From the NCBI GenBank assembly GCA_900547475.1, contig URGW01000005.1, forward strand, positions 69,293-133,292: a DNA stretch of 64,000 nucleotides. Direction: 5' to 3'. Below, piece by piece: positions 19,357-27,918 of the stretch. The position numbers and the translations under genes were made by a program. The stretch is from an uncultured Clostridium sp. GTDB lineage: Bacteria > Bacillota > Clostridia > Clostridiales > Clostridiaceae. Within the stretch, counting starts at the first letter, position 1; every line of letters begins with the position of its first letter. The notes beneath the pieces are model-generated. The model was not told the DNA's origin, made no database searches, and was given only the letters and a program-made list of their open reading frames with translations.

Positions 19357-19396
19357 TAAAAAGCATTTCCTTAAATTATAAGAAAATGCTTTTTAT
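19357..19396 (-). terminator. Terminator of the GH3 gene
   Basis: Stem AAAAGCATTT.CTTA (from 19359) pairs with TAAG.AAATGCTTTT (to 19392) with one mismatch. T-runs occur on both sides, so it could act in both directions. The rest of 19208-19478 shows no gene. Confidence 0.75.
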
Positions 19397-19478
19397 TATT
19401 AATTTATTTTCTATAATATTTTAAATGGTAGTTAGTATCGAAATAGGTTTTATTTTTTTAATAATATTTATATTTTTA

Positions 19479-21248
19479 TTAATATCTAGTATCTTCAAGA
19501 CCACAGAATGCATCTACCGGGCTAACCCCTTTAAATTCTGAACGTCCCATCATTTTATCAACTAATGCTTTAAGAGTATAATCCTTACCATCATAAGTAT
19601 TTATATAAGTCTTAACTTGCGGTACATCTGCCAAATGGAATGGACATTGCACTGAAACAAAGATAGTAGGTATTTCATTTACATAGAATGGAATATCTGG
19701 AGTACCTTTGCTTGGTGGCCATTGAAGACGTTGATCAACACTTGCACCTACATCAGCTAAGTTTATAATTAAATCATATTTTGAAGTTAATTCAGATATT
19801 GGACGCTTACCAGCATAAACATTACCAATAGCTGCGCCCATTTCTTCTTTTGGTAGCTTCATAATCTTATCTATTGGTGATTCATATATTTCTACTTGGA
19901 ATCCTTCTTTCTCTAATAATTCTTTCATTATATCTATAGGACCCTTTTGTACTCCTTGCATAAGAGCTATAAATTTACCAAATCCACCTTCAAAACCTTT
20001 AGCATTTACAAGTAATACTTTTTTAGTCTTATCTGGTGAAATTGGGAATATTTCCTCATTATTCTTAACTAAAGTTATTCCCTTATCAGCTATTTCTAAA
20101 GCAGCCCTTTTATTTTCTTCTAAGCCAATCTTAGCCATAGCTTCTTCTTTTGGTTGTAATATTTCAGTTTTAGCTTTCTTATGTAATCCTATAGAAGCTT
20201 TTAAACCTAATATTCTAGTTAATGCATCGTTAAGTCTTTCTTCAGTTATAACTCCATTTTTATATCCTTCCATCATCCATTGGAAATCTTCATCTGGATC
20301 ATTGAAGAATAAGAATAAATCACTACCTGCAGCAATTGCAGTTGGTAACATATCTTTACGCTTCATAGCTGAAGTCATAGCAACCATATGAGATGCATCA
20401 GTTACAACTAATCCATTGAATCCCATTTTCCCCTTCAATAAATCTGTTAACACATACTTACTTAAAGTTGCAGGCATATTCATTTCTTGAATTGTAGCTT
20501 CTGGATTAAAGTGTTTTACGTATTCTGGTAAAGCAATATGTCCAGCCATTATTGATGGAAGACCTTCTTCAATTAATCCACCATATACTTTTCCAAAAGT
20601 AGCATCCCACTCTTCTACTGATAAAGTATTTGGAGCAAATGATAAATGCTGATCTCTTTCATCTATACCATCTCCTGGGAAATGTTTAGCAGCTGGTAAA
20701 ATTCCAGATTCCATTATTCCTCTCATGTATTCTAAAGATAATTCTAAAGTTTGATCAGCATCTGCAGACCAAGTTCTAGTAGAGATTATTGGATTTCTCC
20801 AGTTTCTGTTTATATCAACAATTGGAGCAAAACTCCAGTTACATCCTATAGCAGATGCTTCAATACCAGATATTCTTCCTAACTCATAAGCATAGTGTGG
20901 ATCTTGAGTTGCAGCAATTTTAACCTCATTACCAACATATGTCCCATCTGTACAAGCTCCATTTCCACCCATTTCCGTATTAGCAGCTATTAATAGTGGA
21001 ATCTTAGAATTTTCTTGTAATATTTTGTTTTGTTCATATACTTCTTCAGCCTTACCTGGGTTATAACGAACAGCTCCAATATGATAGTTATCTAAAATAC
21101 TTTTTAAATACTCTTCTTCTCTACTTGCTCCCATATTTACAAATAGTTGCCCTATTTTTTCTTCAATAGACATATTTTTTATTGTGTCTTCTACCCATTT
21201 TATAGATTCTTCGTCTAAATTATATGGTTTTACCTTTAAATTTACCAT
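19479..21248 (-). CDS. Glycoside hydrolase family 3 protein
   Basis: 589 residues, no signal peptide, so cytosolic. The GH3 N-terminal barrel carries a NagZ-like motif KHFPGDG (188-194) followed by D199 and H201, the His/Asp acid-base pair of beta-N-acetylglucosaminidases, and nucleophile D284 in VVTDASHM. A C-terminal GH3 domain follows. The first motif has D where NagZ has H. It lies last in the glucuronide cluster, after a GPH transporter. A role in trimming imported hexosamine- or glucuronide-containing oligosaccharides is inferred; the substrate is not determined. Start after AAGGAGG. Confidence 0.85.
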   Translation of the reverse strand: MVNLKVKPYNLDEESIKWVEDTIKNMSIEEKIGQLFVNMGASREEEYLKSILDNYHIGAVRYNPGKAEEVYEQNKILQENSKIPLLIAANTEMGGNGACTDGTYVGNEVKIAATQDPHYAYELGRISGIEASAIGCNWSFAPIVDINRNWRNPIISTRTWSADADQTLELSLEYMRGIMESGILPAAKHFPGDGIDERDQHLSFAPNTLSVEEWDATFGKVYGGLIEEGLPSIMAGHIALPEYVKHFNPEATIQEMNMPATLSKYVLTDLLKGKMGFNGLVVTDASHMVAMTSAMKRKDMLPTAIAAGSDLFLFFNDPDEDFQWMMEGYKNGVITEERLNDALTRILGLKASIGLHKKAKTEILQPKEEAMAKIGLEENKRAALEIADKGITLVKNNEEIFPISPDKTKKVLLVNAKGFEGGFGKFIALMQGVQKGPIDIMKELLEKEGFQVEIYESPIDKIMKLPKEEMGAAIGNVYAGKRPISELTSKYDLIINLADVGASVDQRLQWPPSKGTPDIPFYVNEIPTIFVSVQCPFHLADVPQVKTYINTYDGKDYTLKALVDKMMGRSEFKGVSPVDAFCGLEDTRY

Positions 21249-21321
21249 TTAAGTTTCCTCCTTATGCTCTAACACTTTTCCGATATATGTATACTTATTG
21301 TATTTTATTTTCTAATTATTG

Positions 21322-22710
21322 TTAGGCTACTCTTCTTTCTTCTAATACCTTATTCATTTCAGCAACTTTTTTCTTAGAAAGGTTATATACAAATATTAAA
21401 ATTAATGCAGTTAAAATATACCCTATTGCAGCTCCACCAATAGCTATATTTTTAATTCCTACTCCAACTGAAGCACTTTGTTCTACTACTCCAGATTGAT
21501 ATCCAAGAATAGATAATGCAAATCCACCAATACCACCTGATATAGCTTGAGCTAATTTTCTAGCTAATGAATATGATGAATAAACTGTTCCTTCATTTCT
21601 TTCACCAGTAATATATTCTTGATAATCAATAGCGTCACCAACTAATGCCCATATAATTGTATTAATTAATCCTGTTCCTAACCCAGCTACAAAAGATAAT
21701 ACTATATAAACTGGAGCTGTTAAGTTTGGTATAAATAACATCCCACCATAAGTTACTGATGATATTAAAGCTCCTAAAACTGAAGTTTCTTTCTTACCTA
21801 ACTTTTTAACAATAACTCCTGCAAAGGGGATAATTACAAAACTAGCAAGCATACCAATCATTCCCCCCAATGCTGTTAGCTTTGGGGCTTTAAAATAATC
21901 TTTAAATAAGAAAACGTTTAAAGCACTGACTGTTAACATCCCTGCCATCATAGTAAATGAAGCTAATGCCACCCCTATAAAAGCTCTATTTTTTACTAAT
22001 CCTTTTAAAGTTTGTCCTATATTCTTTTTATTTTTATTAACTTTATGAATAATCCTTTCTCTTGTTAATCTAAAGTTTAAAAAGAATGATATTGATGAAA
22101 TTACAGCAAGTACTACTGCACAAGTCATAAATCCTTCTGCCGTTACTGCTCCTTGAGCATTGAAAATTACCTTTGGAACAAAAAACATTACTAAAAGATT
22201 TGCTCCAATAGATCCAATATTTCTAAATGTTGATAATGCTGTTCTTTCATCTGGATCATTACTCATTACTGATGCTAATGAACCATAAGGTATATTAACT
22301 GCTGTATATAGCATACCGAATAAAATGTATGTTACATAAGCATACGGTAACTTCATAGATTCTGGTAATGATGGAATTGCAGTAAAGGCTAATATTCCAA
22401 CTACAACCATTGGTAAACCAAATTTAACAACATACGGTCTAAATTTACCATGCTTCGAAGTACCTACTTTATCTACTAAAGCTCCCATGATAGGGTCATT
22501 TATAGCATCCCATATTCTAGCTACAATAAATAATGTACCAACAGCAGCTGCACTAATTCCTAATACATCTGTATAAAAAACCATTAAATAACTACTTACA
22601 AACGCAAAGAATGCTGCACATCCAAAGTCGCCAAGCGCATATCCAATTTTATCGCCCATATTAAACGATTTCACTTGTTCTTCTTTTTTACTTATTAAAT
22701 CAAGAACCAT
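21322..22710 (-). CDS. GPH-family glycoside-pentoside-hexuronide:cation symporter
   Basis: 462 residues, about 12 membrane segments. MFS/GPH transporter of the UidB/YicJ/MelB type: DKIGYALGDFGCAAFF at the start, GTLFIVARIWDAINDP near residue 60, and a DPDERTALSTFRNIG loop. Probably imports glucuronides or hexuronates with Na+ or H+. It lies between uxaC and the GH3 gene, within a cluster encoding beta-glucuronidase, which supports a UidB-like function. Strong GGGAGGA ribosome binding site. Confidence 0.88.
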   Translation of the reverse strand: MVLDLISKKEEQVKSFNMGDKIGYALGDFGCAAFFAFVSSYLMVFYTDVLGISAAAVGTLFIVARIWDAINDPIMGALVDKVGTSKHGKFRPYVVKFGLPMVVVGILAFTAIPSLPESMKLPYAYVTYILFGMLYTAVNIPYGSLASVMSNDPDERTALSTFRNIGSIGANLLVMFFVPKVIFNAQGAVTAEGFMTCAVVLAVISSISFFLNFRLTRERIIHKVNKNKKNIGQTLKGLVKNRAFIGVALASFTMMAGMLTVSALNVFLFKDYFKAPKLTALGGMIGMLASFVIIPFAGVIVKKLGKKETSVLGALISSVTYGGMLFIPNLTAPVYIVLSFVAGLGTGLINTIIWALVGDAIDYQEYITGERNEGTVYSSYSLARKLAQAISGGIGGFALSILGYQSGVVEQSASVGVGIKNIAIGGAAIGYILTALILIFVYNLSKKKVAEMNKVLEERRVA

Positions 22711-22766
22711 AATTATTTATCCTCCCAAAATAATTCTTTTGTTAATGAATACATTTACATTAAAAT

Positions 22767-22823
22767 TAGTATAATACTACATATAAAATGGAAACATTAT
22801 CTATTAAGATTTCCATTTTATAT
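22767..22823 (-). promoter_or_regulatory. Palindrome plus 14-bp hairpin between uxaC and the transporter gene
   Basis: A 14-bp stem (22781-22794 with 22810-22823, ATATAAAATGGAAA and its complement) follows the uxaC stop, but no clear T-run follows on the minus strand. Next to it is TAGTATAATACTA (22767-22779), similar to the GntR operator but with an odd centre. It could be attenuator, mRNA stabiliser or weak operator. Confidence 0.45.
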
Positions 22824-22831
22824 AATTATTG

Positions 22832-24232
22832 TTATCCGTTAAAATATTGAGCTGAATTTTTGTAACAAATATTTTCAACAATTTCACCAAGAACTTCTTC
22901 ATCATATGGATATTGCCCACTTTCAACTAAATACCCTAAATAGTTACATAATATTCTTCTAAAATATTCATGCCTTGTATAAGATAAAAAGCTTCTTGAA
23001 TCAGTTACCATTCCTACAAATTGACTTATAAGACCAAGTTGTGATAATGCCATCATCTGTCTTTCCATACCATCTTTTTGATCATTGAACCACCATCCTG
23101 ATCCAAATTGAATCTTTCCTGCTATATTACCACCTTGGAAATTACCAATCATTGTTCCAATCACTTCATTATCTTTAGGATTTAAACAGTATAAAATAGT
23201 TTTAGGAAGCTTATTTTCCTTATCTAATTCATCTAATATTCTTGAAAGTGAATATGCTATTTCACCATCGTCAATACTATCAAACCCTGCATCTGCTCCT
23301 ACTCTGTTGAACATTCTTGTATTATTATTTCTTAATGCTCCTATATGAAGTTGCATTATCATTTTTCTTGTTGAATACATCTTTCCTAAAGATATTAATA
23401 ATGCAATAGAATATTTTGATGCTTCTTCATTACTTATGTACTCACCACTTAATGCCTTTATGAAAATGTTGTTAATTTCTTCACATGAGTAATTACAAAA
23501 AACAACTCTTTCTAAGCTATGATCAGTAATCATACATCCATTTTCATAAAAATAGTCTAATCTAACTTCCAGAGCCTTTTCTAAATCACCGAATGATTTG
23601 ATTTCAATATTAGTAATGTCTGATAATTTATCTATATACTCTTTAAATCCCTTATTTTGTATCTTCATTGCCCTTTCAGGTCTAAAACTTGGATTAACTG
23701 AGCATTTAAAATTATTATCTTCTTTTATTTGCTTATGATATTTTAAATCATCTACAGGATCATCTGTAGTCCCAATATAGACTACATTTGCCATTTCTAT
23801 TAACTTCTTTGCTGTCAATTTATTATCTTTAATTGCTTTATTACATTTCTCCCAGATAATATCAGCTGTTTTTTCACTTAATATTTCTTCAACGCCGAAG
23901 AACCTCTTAAGCTCTAAATGAGACCAATGATAAATAGGATTTCCAATTAAATATGGCATCATCTTTGCAAATTGATAAAACTTATCATAATCACTTGCAT
24001 TCCCAGTTATATATTCTTCATCTATACCAAAGCTTCTCATAGCTCTCCACTTGTAGTGGTCATGGTATAGCCACATCTCTGTTACATTTTTAAACTCATG
24101 ATCTGTGGCTATTTCCATAGGAACTAGGTGACAGTGATAATCAAACACTGGCACCTTTGAAGCATAATTATGGTATAAAACTTTTGATACTTCATTTTCT
24201 AGTAAAAAGTCTTTATCCATAAACTTCTTCAT
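22832..24232 (-). CDS. uxaC: Glucuronate isomerase (uronate isomerase)
   Basis: 466 residues, full family length. Interconverts D-glucuronate and D-fructuronate (or galacturonate and tagaturonate). Typical N-terminus FMDKDFLLENEVSKVLYHNY, metal-binding YHCHL near residue 35, TTDDPVDDLKYH near 178, and a C-terminal MVTDSRSFLSYTRHEYFRRI motif. Only 18 bases after uxuA, so cotranscribed with it. First step in the hexuronate route after UidA releases glucuronate. Confidence 0.96.
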   Translation of the reverse strand: MKKFMDKDFLLENEVSKVLYHNYASKVPVFDYHCHLVPMEIATDHEFKNVTEMWLYHDHYKWRAMRSFGIDEEYITGNASDYDKFYQFAKMMPYLIGNPIYHWSHLELKRFFGVEEILSEKTADIIWEKCNKAIKDNKLTAKKLIEMANVVYIGTTDDPVDDLKYHKQIKEDNNFKCSVNPSFRPERAMKIQNKGFKEYIDKLSDITNIEIKSFGDLEKALEVRLDYFYENGCMITDHSLERVVFCNYSCEEINNIFIKALSGEYISNEEASKYSIALLISLGKMYSTRKMIMQLHIGALRNNNTRMFNRVGADAGFDSIDDGEIAYSLSRILDELDKENKLPKTILYCLNPKDNEVIGTMIGNFQGGNIAGKIQFGSGWWFNDQKDGMERQMMALSQLGLISQFVGMVTDSRSFLSYTRHEYFRRILCNYLGYLVESGQYPYDEEVLGEIVENICYKNSAQYFNG

Positions 24233-24250
24233 TCTTTTATCCCCTTAAAA

Positions 24251-25306
24251 TTAATTATTATTTTTACCTTTATTAATTGCCTCAATTAATCCATTAATAT
24301 ACACTGCACCTAATGCTCTATCATATAATCCATATCCTGGTCTACCAGTTTCTCCCCAAATCATTCTTCCATGGTCTGGTCTATATGGACCTGTGAAGTC
24401 GTAATCACAATATGCCTTAACTATTTCATAGAAATCTAAAGATCCTGCTTCTGATAAATGAGCTACTTCATTAAAGCTACTATCTCCAGTTATTTTTACA
24501 TTTCTAAGATGAGCAAAATGAATTCTATTTCTTTCTTTACCAAAATAGTTAATCATCTTAACCATATCATTAACTTTAGTGCATCCTAAAGAGCCTGTAC
24601 ATAATGTAACTCCATGATATGGACTATCGTATAAATCTATAAATCTCTTTAAATTTTCAAAGTTAGTTATTATTCTTGGTAATCCAAATATTCCCCATGG
24701 TGGATCATCCGGATGTATTGCCATTTTCATTCTTACTTCGTCAGCAACTTTCATTATTCTTTGTATAAAGTAATTTAAATTGCTCCATAATATTTCTTCA
24801 TCTATATCTTTATATTGTTCTAATAAACCTTTAAGTCCACCTTCACCATAAGAGGTATCCCATCCTGGTAATTCTAATTCACCTAAAGCTGGATCCATCT
24901 TTTTAACTTGTTCTTCATCATATATTAAACATGTTGATCCATCTTCTAGTTCATAATTTAAATCAGATCTTGTCCAATCAAATACTGGCATAAAGTTGTA
25001 GCATATTGTATCTATACCAGCCTCTGCTAAATTTCTAATTGTTTGTATATAGTTATCTATATATTTATCTCTTGTTGGTAATCCAAGTTTTATATCTTCA
25101 TGTACAGGCACACTTTCTATTACAGAAAGCTTTAAGCCATGACTTTCTATTTCATTTTTTAATTCTAAAATTCTTTCAAGTGGCCATACTTCTCCAACTG
25201 GGATATCATATATAGCTGTAACAATTCCCTTCATTCCTGGTATTTGTTTGATGTATTCAATTTTAACTGGATCATCTTTACCATACCATCTGAATGTCAT
25301 TTCCAT
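24251..25306 (-). CDS. uxuA: Mannonate dehydratase
   Basis: 351 residues. Dehydrates D-mannonate to 2-keto-3-deoxygluconate. Starts MEMTFRWYGKDDPVKIEYIKQIPG and has AIHPDDPPW, LCTGSLGC and HLRNVK metal/substrate motifs, ending with RPDHGRMIWGE. First gene of an apparent uxuA-uxaC operon with its own operator-like palindrome 65 bases upstream. Start after GGAGG. Confidence 0.96.
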   Translation of the reverse strand: MEMTFRWYGKDDPVKIEYIKQIPGMKGIVTAIYDIPVGEVWPLERILELKNEIESHGLKLSVIESVPVHEDIKLGLPTRDKYIDNYIQTIRNLAEAGIDTICYNFMPVFDWTRSDLNYELEDGSTCLIYDEEQVKKMDPALGELELPGWDTSYGEGGLKGLLEQYKDIDEEILWSNLNYFIQRIMKVADEVRMKMAIHPDDPPWGIFGLPRIITNFENLKRFIDLYDSPYHGVTLCTGSLGCTKVNDMVKMINYFGKERNRIHFAHLRNVKITGDSSFNEVAHLSEAGSLDFYEIVKAYCDYDFTGPYRPDHGRMIWGETGRPGYGLYDRALGAVYINGLIEAINKGKNNN

Positions 25307-25370
25307 GATTTTTTCCTCCTCTAATAAATAATTAACTACTTTTTAACACTCTTGGCACACTCTACGAATA

Positions 25371-25382
25371 CTAGTATACCAG
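25371..25382 (-). promoter_or_regulatory. Predicted GntR operator upstream of uxuA
   Basis: CTAGTATACCAG, one mismatch from the palindrome CTAGTATACTAG found in the other hexuronate promoters. It overlaps a TGGTATACT-type -10 element on the minus strand. Confidence 0.6.
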
Positions 25383-25397
25383 CTCTGCTAAAAAAAA

Positions 25398-26006
25398 TTA
25401 AACTCTAATTTTGTCCATTTTTTTCATAAATGCTTTTGCTGTGTTTTCTATATCTTCAAGCGATCCTTTGATTAACGAACTTCCAACTCCAACACAAGAA
25501 ACTCCATTTGCAAACCACTCTTCAATATTATCTACTGAAACTCCTCCTGTTGGCATTATTTCAATATTAGGAATAGGTGCTTTTATCGCTTTCACATATT
25601 TTGCTCCAAATACATCTCCAGGGAATAACTTAATCATTTTATTTCCAGCATCCATTGCCTTCATAATTTCACTTACTGTCATACAACCTGGTAAATAAAG
25701 AACATTCATTTCTTTACAAACTTTATTAACTTCATCACTATATCCTGGACTTACAACATATTTTGCTCCAGCTTCAATTGCATCAGAAGCCATTTTAGCA
25801 TTTAAAACACTTCCAACTCCAATTAATGCCTCTGTATGTGAGCTATATTCTTTTATAAGCTCACATACATCTGGTATTGTATAAGTAAGTTCCAATGATT
25901 TAATTCCACCTCTTAAGCAAGCTTCCATGTAGCCCCTAGCTTCCTCATGACTTTTACCTCTGACTACAGCCACTATTCCATTTGCTTTTAATTCACTTAA
26001 AATCAT
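25398..26006 (-). CDS. kdgA: 2-keto-3-deoxy-6-phosphogluconate aldolase
   Basis: 202 residues. Cleaves KDPG to pyruvate and glyceraldehyde 3-phosphate, the last step of the hexuronate pathway. Conserved blocks: VAVVRGKS, GGIKSLELTYT, GVGSVLNA, KYVVSPGYS, LPGCMTVSEI, KLFPGD (Schiff-base lysine) and PTGGVSVDN. The ATG at 26006 (MILSELKANG) is preceded by GGGAGGG; the longer frame to 26051 overlaps uxuB and is rejected. 13 bases after uxuB, so the two are cotranscribed. Confidence 0.95.
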   Translation of the reverse strand: MILSELKANGIVAVVRGKSHEEARGYMEACLRGGIKSLELTYTIPDVCELIKEYSSHTEALIGVGSVLNAKMASDAIEAGAKYVVSPGYSDEVNKVCKEMNVLYLPGCMTVSEIMKAMDAGNKMIKLFPGDVFGAKYVKAIKAPIPNIEIMPTGGVSVDNIEEWFANGVSCVGVGSSLIKGSLEDIENTAKAFMKKMDKIRV

Positions 26007-26019
26007 TGTTTTTCCCTCC

Positions 26020-26871
26020 CTATACTCCTGAATAAGCTGAAAATGCTCCATCTACTGGAATAACTACTCCGTTTACGAAACCTGATGCTTCTTCAGATAC
26101 TAAGTATAATAATGTTCCTATTAATTCATCAGCTTCACCAAATCTTCTCATAGGTGTACTATTTAATATCTTTTCAGTTCTTGGTGTTGGCGTTCCATCT
26201 TCATTAAATAATAATCTTCTATTTTGATCTGTTACAAAGAATCCTGGTGCTATTGCATTAACTCTAACTCCAACCTTAGACATATGTACTGCAAGCCATT
26301 GAGTAAAGTTACTTACTGCTGCCTTAGCTCCTGAATATGCTGGTATCTTTGTAAGTGGTGTAAATGCATTCATAGATGATATATTAATTATTGTAGCACC
26401 ATCTTTGTTAATCATATCTTTACTAAACTCTTGTGATGGAAGTAATGTTCCTAAGAAGTTTAAGTTAAATACAAATTCTACACCTTTTGAATCTAAATCA
26501 AAGAATGTTGTTAATTCTTCATTTTCTAAGTCTTCAATTTCTAAATACTCTTTAGTAGTAGTTCCTTTTGGATGATTTCCTCCAGCTCCATTTATTAATA
26601 TATCAACTGGTCCAAATTCTTTAAGAATTATTTCATGAGCTTTTCTTAAGCTTTCTTTATCTAAAACATTGGCTTCAACACCAATTGCTTGTCCACCTTT
26701 TTCATTTATCTCTTTAGCTTTATTATCACAAGCTTCTTGTCCTAATGCTAAAATTGCAACCTTTGCTCCACATTCTGCAATTGCATCTGCCATTGCTCCA
26801 CAAAGAATTCCTGTCCCACCTGTTACAACACAAACTTTATCTTTTAAATCAATATTAAATGGTAATTTCAT
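26020..26871 (-). CDS. uxuB: SDR-family D-mannonate oxidoreductase (fructuronate reductase)
   Basis: 283 residues from the ATG at 26871 (MKLPFNIDLKDK), which has AAGGAGG upstream; the longer frame to 26949 runs through the predicted promoter and is rejected. Short-chain dehydrogenase: TGGTGILCG cofactor loop, NGAGG, catalytic Ser (ISSMNAF) and YSGAK. Resembles Bacillus YjmF-type UxuB, which reduces D-fructuronate to D-mannonate. Enzymes UxaC, UxuB, UxuA, KdgK and KdgA in this cluster complete the pathway. Confidence 0.88.
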   Translation of the reverse strand: MKLPFNIDLKDKVCVVTGGTGILCGAMADAIAECGAKVAILALGQEACDNKAKEINEKGGQAIGVEANVLDKESLRKAHEIILKEFGPVDILINGAGGNHPKGTTTKEYLEIEDLENEELTTFFDLDSKGVEFVFNLNFLGTLLPSQEFSKDMINKDGATIINISSMNAFTPLTKIPAYSGAKAAVSNFTQWLAVHMSKVGVRVNAIAPGFFVTDQNRRLLFNEDGTPTPRTEKILNSTPMRRFGEADELIGTLLYLVSEEASGFVNGVVIPVDGAFSAYSGV

Positions 26872-26898
26872 TTTGCATTCCTCCTTGCAACTACTATA

Positions 26899-26932
26899 CT
26901 TGTATACTAGCATATTAATATATGAATTGCAA
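26899..26932 (-). promoter_or_regulatory. Promoter and GntR operator of uxuB-kdgA
   Basis: On the minus strand TTGCAA (26932-26927), 17-base spacer, TAGTAT (26909-26904). The operator CTTGTATACTAG (26899-26910) overlaps the -10 box. The arrangement matches the promoter at 31838-31871 base for base around TATACTAGCATATTARTAT. Confidence 0.65.
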
Positions 26933-26966
26933 TAGTTTTTTGAAAACATTTAACTTATAGATATAA

Positions 26967-27004
26967 TAAAAAGCCATAAAATATTTAATCTTTTATTTTA
27001 TGAC
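26967..27004 (-). terminator. Terminator of the GntR gene
   Basis: Stem GTCATAAAATA (minus, 27004-26994) with TATTTTATGGC (26983-26973), then a T-run. It lies between the gntR stop (27095) and the uxuB promoter. Confidence 0.75.
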
Positions 27005-27094
27005 TCATCTTGTAATATAATTTTTAATTTTAATAAATAAATTTGATACTTTTTTATATTTAGTATTATTTTTTATATATTTTTATTTTTATAA

Positions 27095-27781
27095 TTAAAC
27101 TATATAATTAGCTATTTCAATGTCTCCTGTTATTAATTTTTCCCACTGTTCAACAGGTTCTTTAATATGCTGTGACACAATGTCATCAATAATATCATTA
27201 TTTTTATTTTTTATAATATCTAAATATGTTATATGTTGATCTACTAAGAACTCTTTATTTAGCTTCTTTTCCGCAAGTAATCTCATTCTATTGTAGTGAG
27301 TACTTATATTACAAATGGATTCCCATACATTAGATTTATTTATTCCAACAAACAATAATTTATGGAATTCCTTGTCTAAATTATGAAATTCTAATAAGTT
27401 ATCTCCCTTTTGTGCAACTAATTTTTGTGCAAATAAACACTTCTCCATTTCCATCAATATATCTCCAGAAAAGTTTTGACATGCTTCCTTTAATGCTTCC
27501 CTTTCTAAATTATATCTAATAAAAATAGCCTCTTCTATTAAATTCCAATCTATTAAAGAAACATAAGTTCCAGCTTGCGGTTTAACCTCTATTAATTTTT
27601 CACTCTTAAGCTTTATTAATACTTCTCTTATAGGTGTTCTTGATACATTTAACTTTTTAGCTAGCTCAGATTCACTTAATAATTCTCCTGGTTTAAGTTC
27701 TAAACTCATAATATTGTCTTTTAATACTCTATATACATAGTCTTTACCTGTTTCTTTATCTAACTTTTCATAAAGAATCAT
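27095..27781 (-). CDS. GntR/FadR-family transcriptional regulator
   Basis: 228 residues. N-terminal winged helix with LLSESELAKKLNVSRTPIREVLIKLKSEKLI split by the recognition helix (about residues 40-65), and a C-terminal FCD ligand-binding domain of the FadR subgroup. In hexuronate clusters such regulators (UxuR/ExuR type) respond to pathway intermediates. Four near-identical palindromes with a GTATAC-type core, one in its own promoter, suggest it is an autoregulated local repressor. Ligand not determinable. Start after GGGGGG. Confidence 0.9.
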   Translation of the reverse strand: MILYEKLDKETGKDYVYRVLKDNIMSLELKPGELLSESELAKKLNVSRTPIREVLIKLKSEKLIEVKPQAGTYVSLIDWNLIEEAIFIRYNLEREALKEACQNFSGDILMEMEKCLFAQKLVAQKGDNLLEFHNLDKEFHKLLFVGINKSNVWESICNISTHYNRMRLLAEKKLNKEFLVDQHITYLDIIKNKNNDIIDDIVSQHIKEPVEQWEKLITGDIEIANYIV

Positions 27782-27830
27782 TCTCTTCCCCCCATTAATA
27801 CTACTATAAATACTAATTTAAAATTCGCCT

Positions 27831-27861
27831 CTAGTACACTAGTATATCATATTGTTGACAA
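27831..27861 (-). promoter_or_regulatory. Promoter and GntR operator of the regulator gene
   Basis: CTAGTACACTAG (27831-27842) is one mismatch from the CTAGTATACTAG palindrome. A minus-strand TTGTCA (27861-27856), 17-base spacer, TGTACT (27838-27833) places the operator over the -10 box. It abuts the uidA terminator. Confidence 0.6.
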
Positions 27862-27894
27862 AAAAAAAATTAGGTATATGAATATACCTAATTT
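27861..27894 (-). terminator. Terminator of the HAD-kdgK-uidA operon
   Basis: Perfect 13-bp stem AAATTAGGTATAT (27867-27879) with 27882-27894, followed on the minus strand by a run of T. 24 bases after the uidA stop. Confidence 0.85.
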
Positions 27895-27918
27895 AAATTA
27901 TAAAATTCCATTAATATA

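Noticed and set aside
19208..19478. Possible attachment or recombination site between uvrA and the glucuronide cluster.
   Set aside because: No direct repeats, integrase or tRNA; only a terminator is seen.
26872..26949. Cysteine-rich N-terminal extension of the UxuB-like dehydrogenase.
   Set aside because: This stretch contains the predicted promoter, operator and ribosome binding site.
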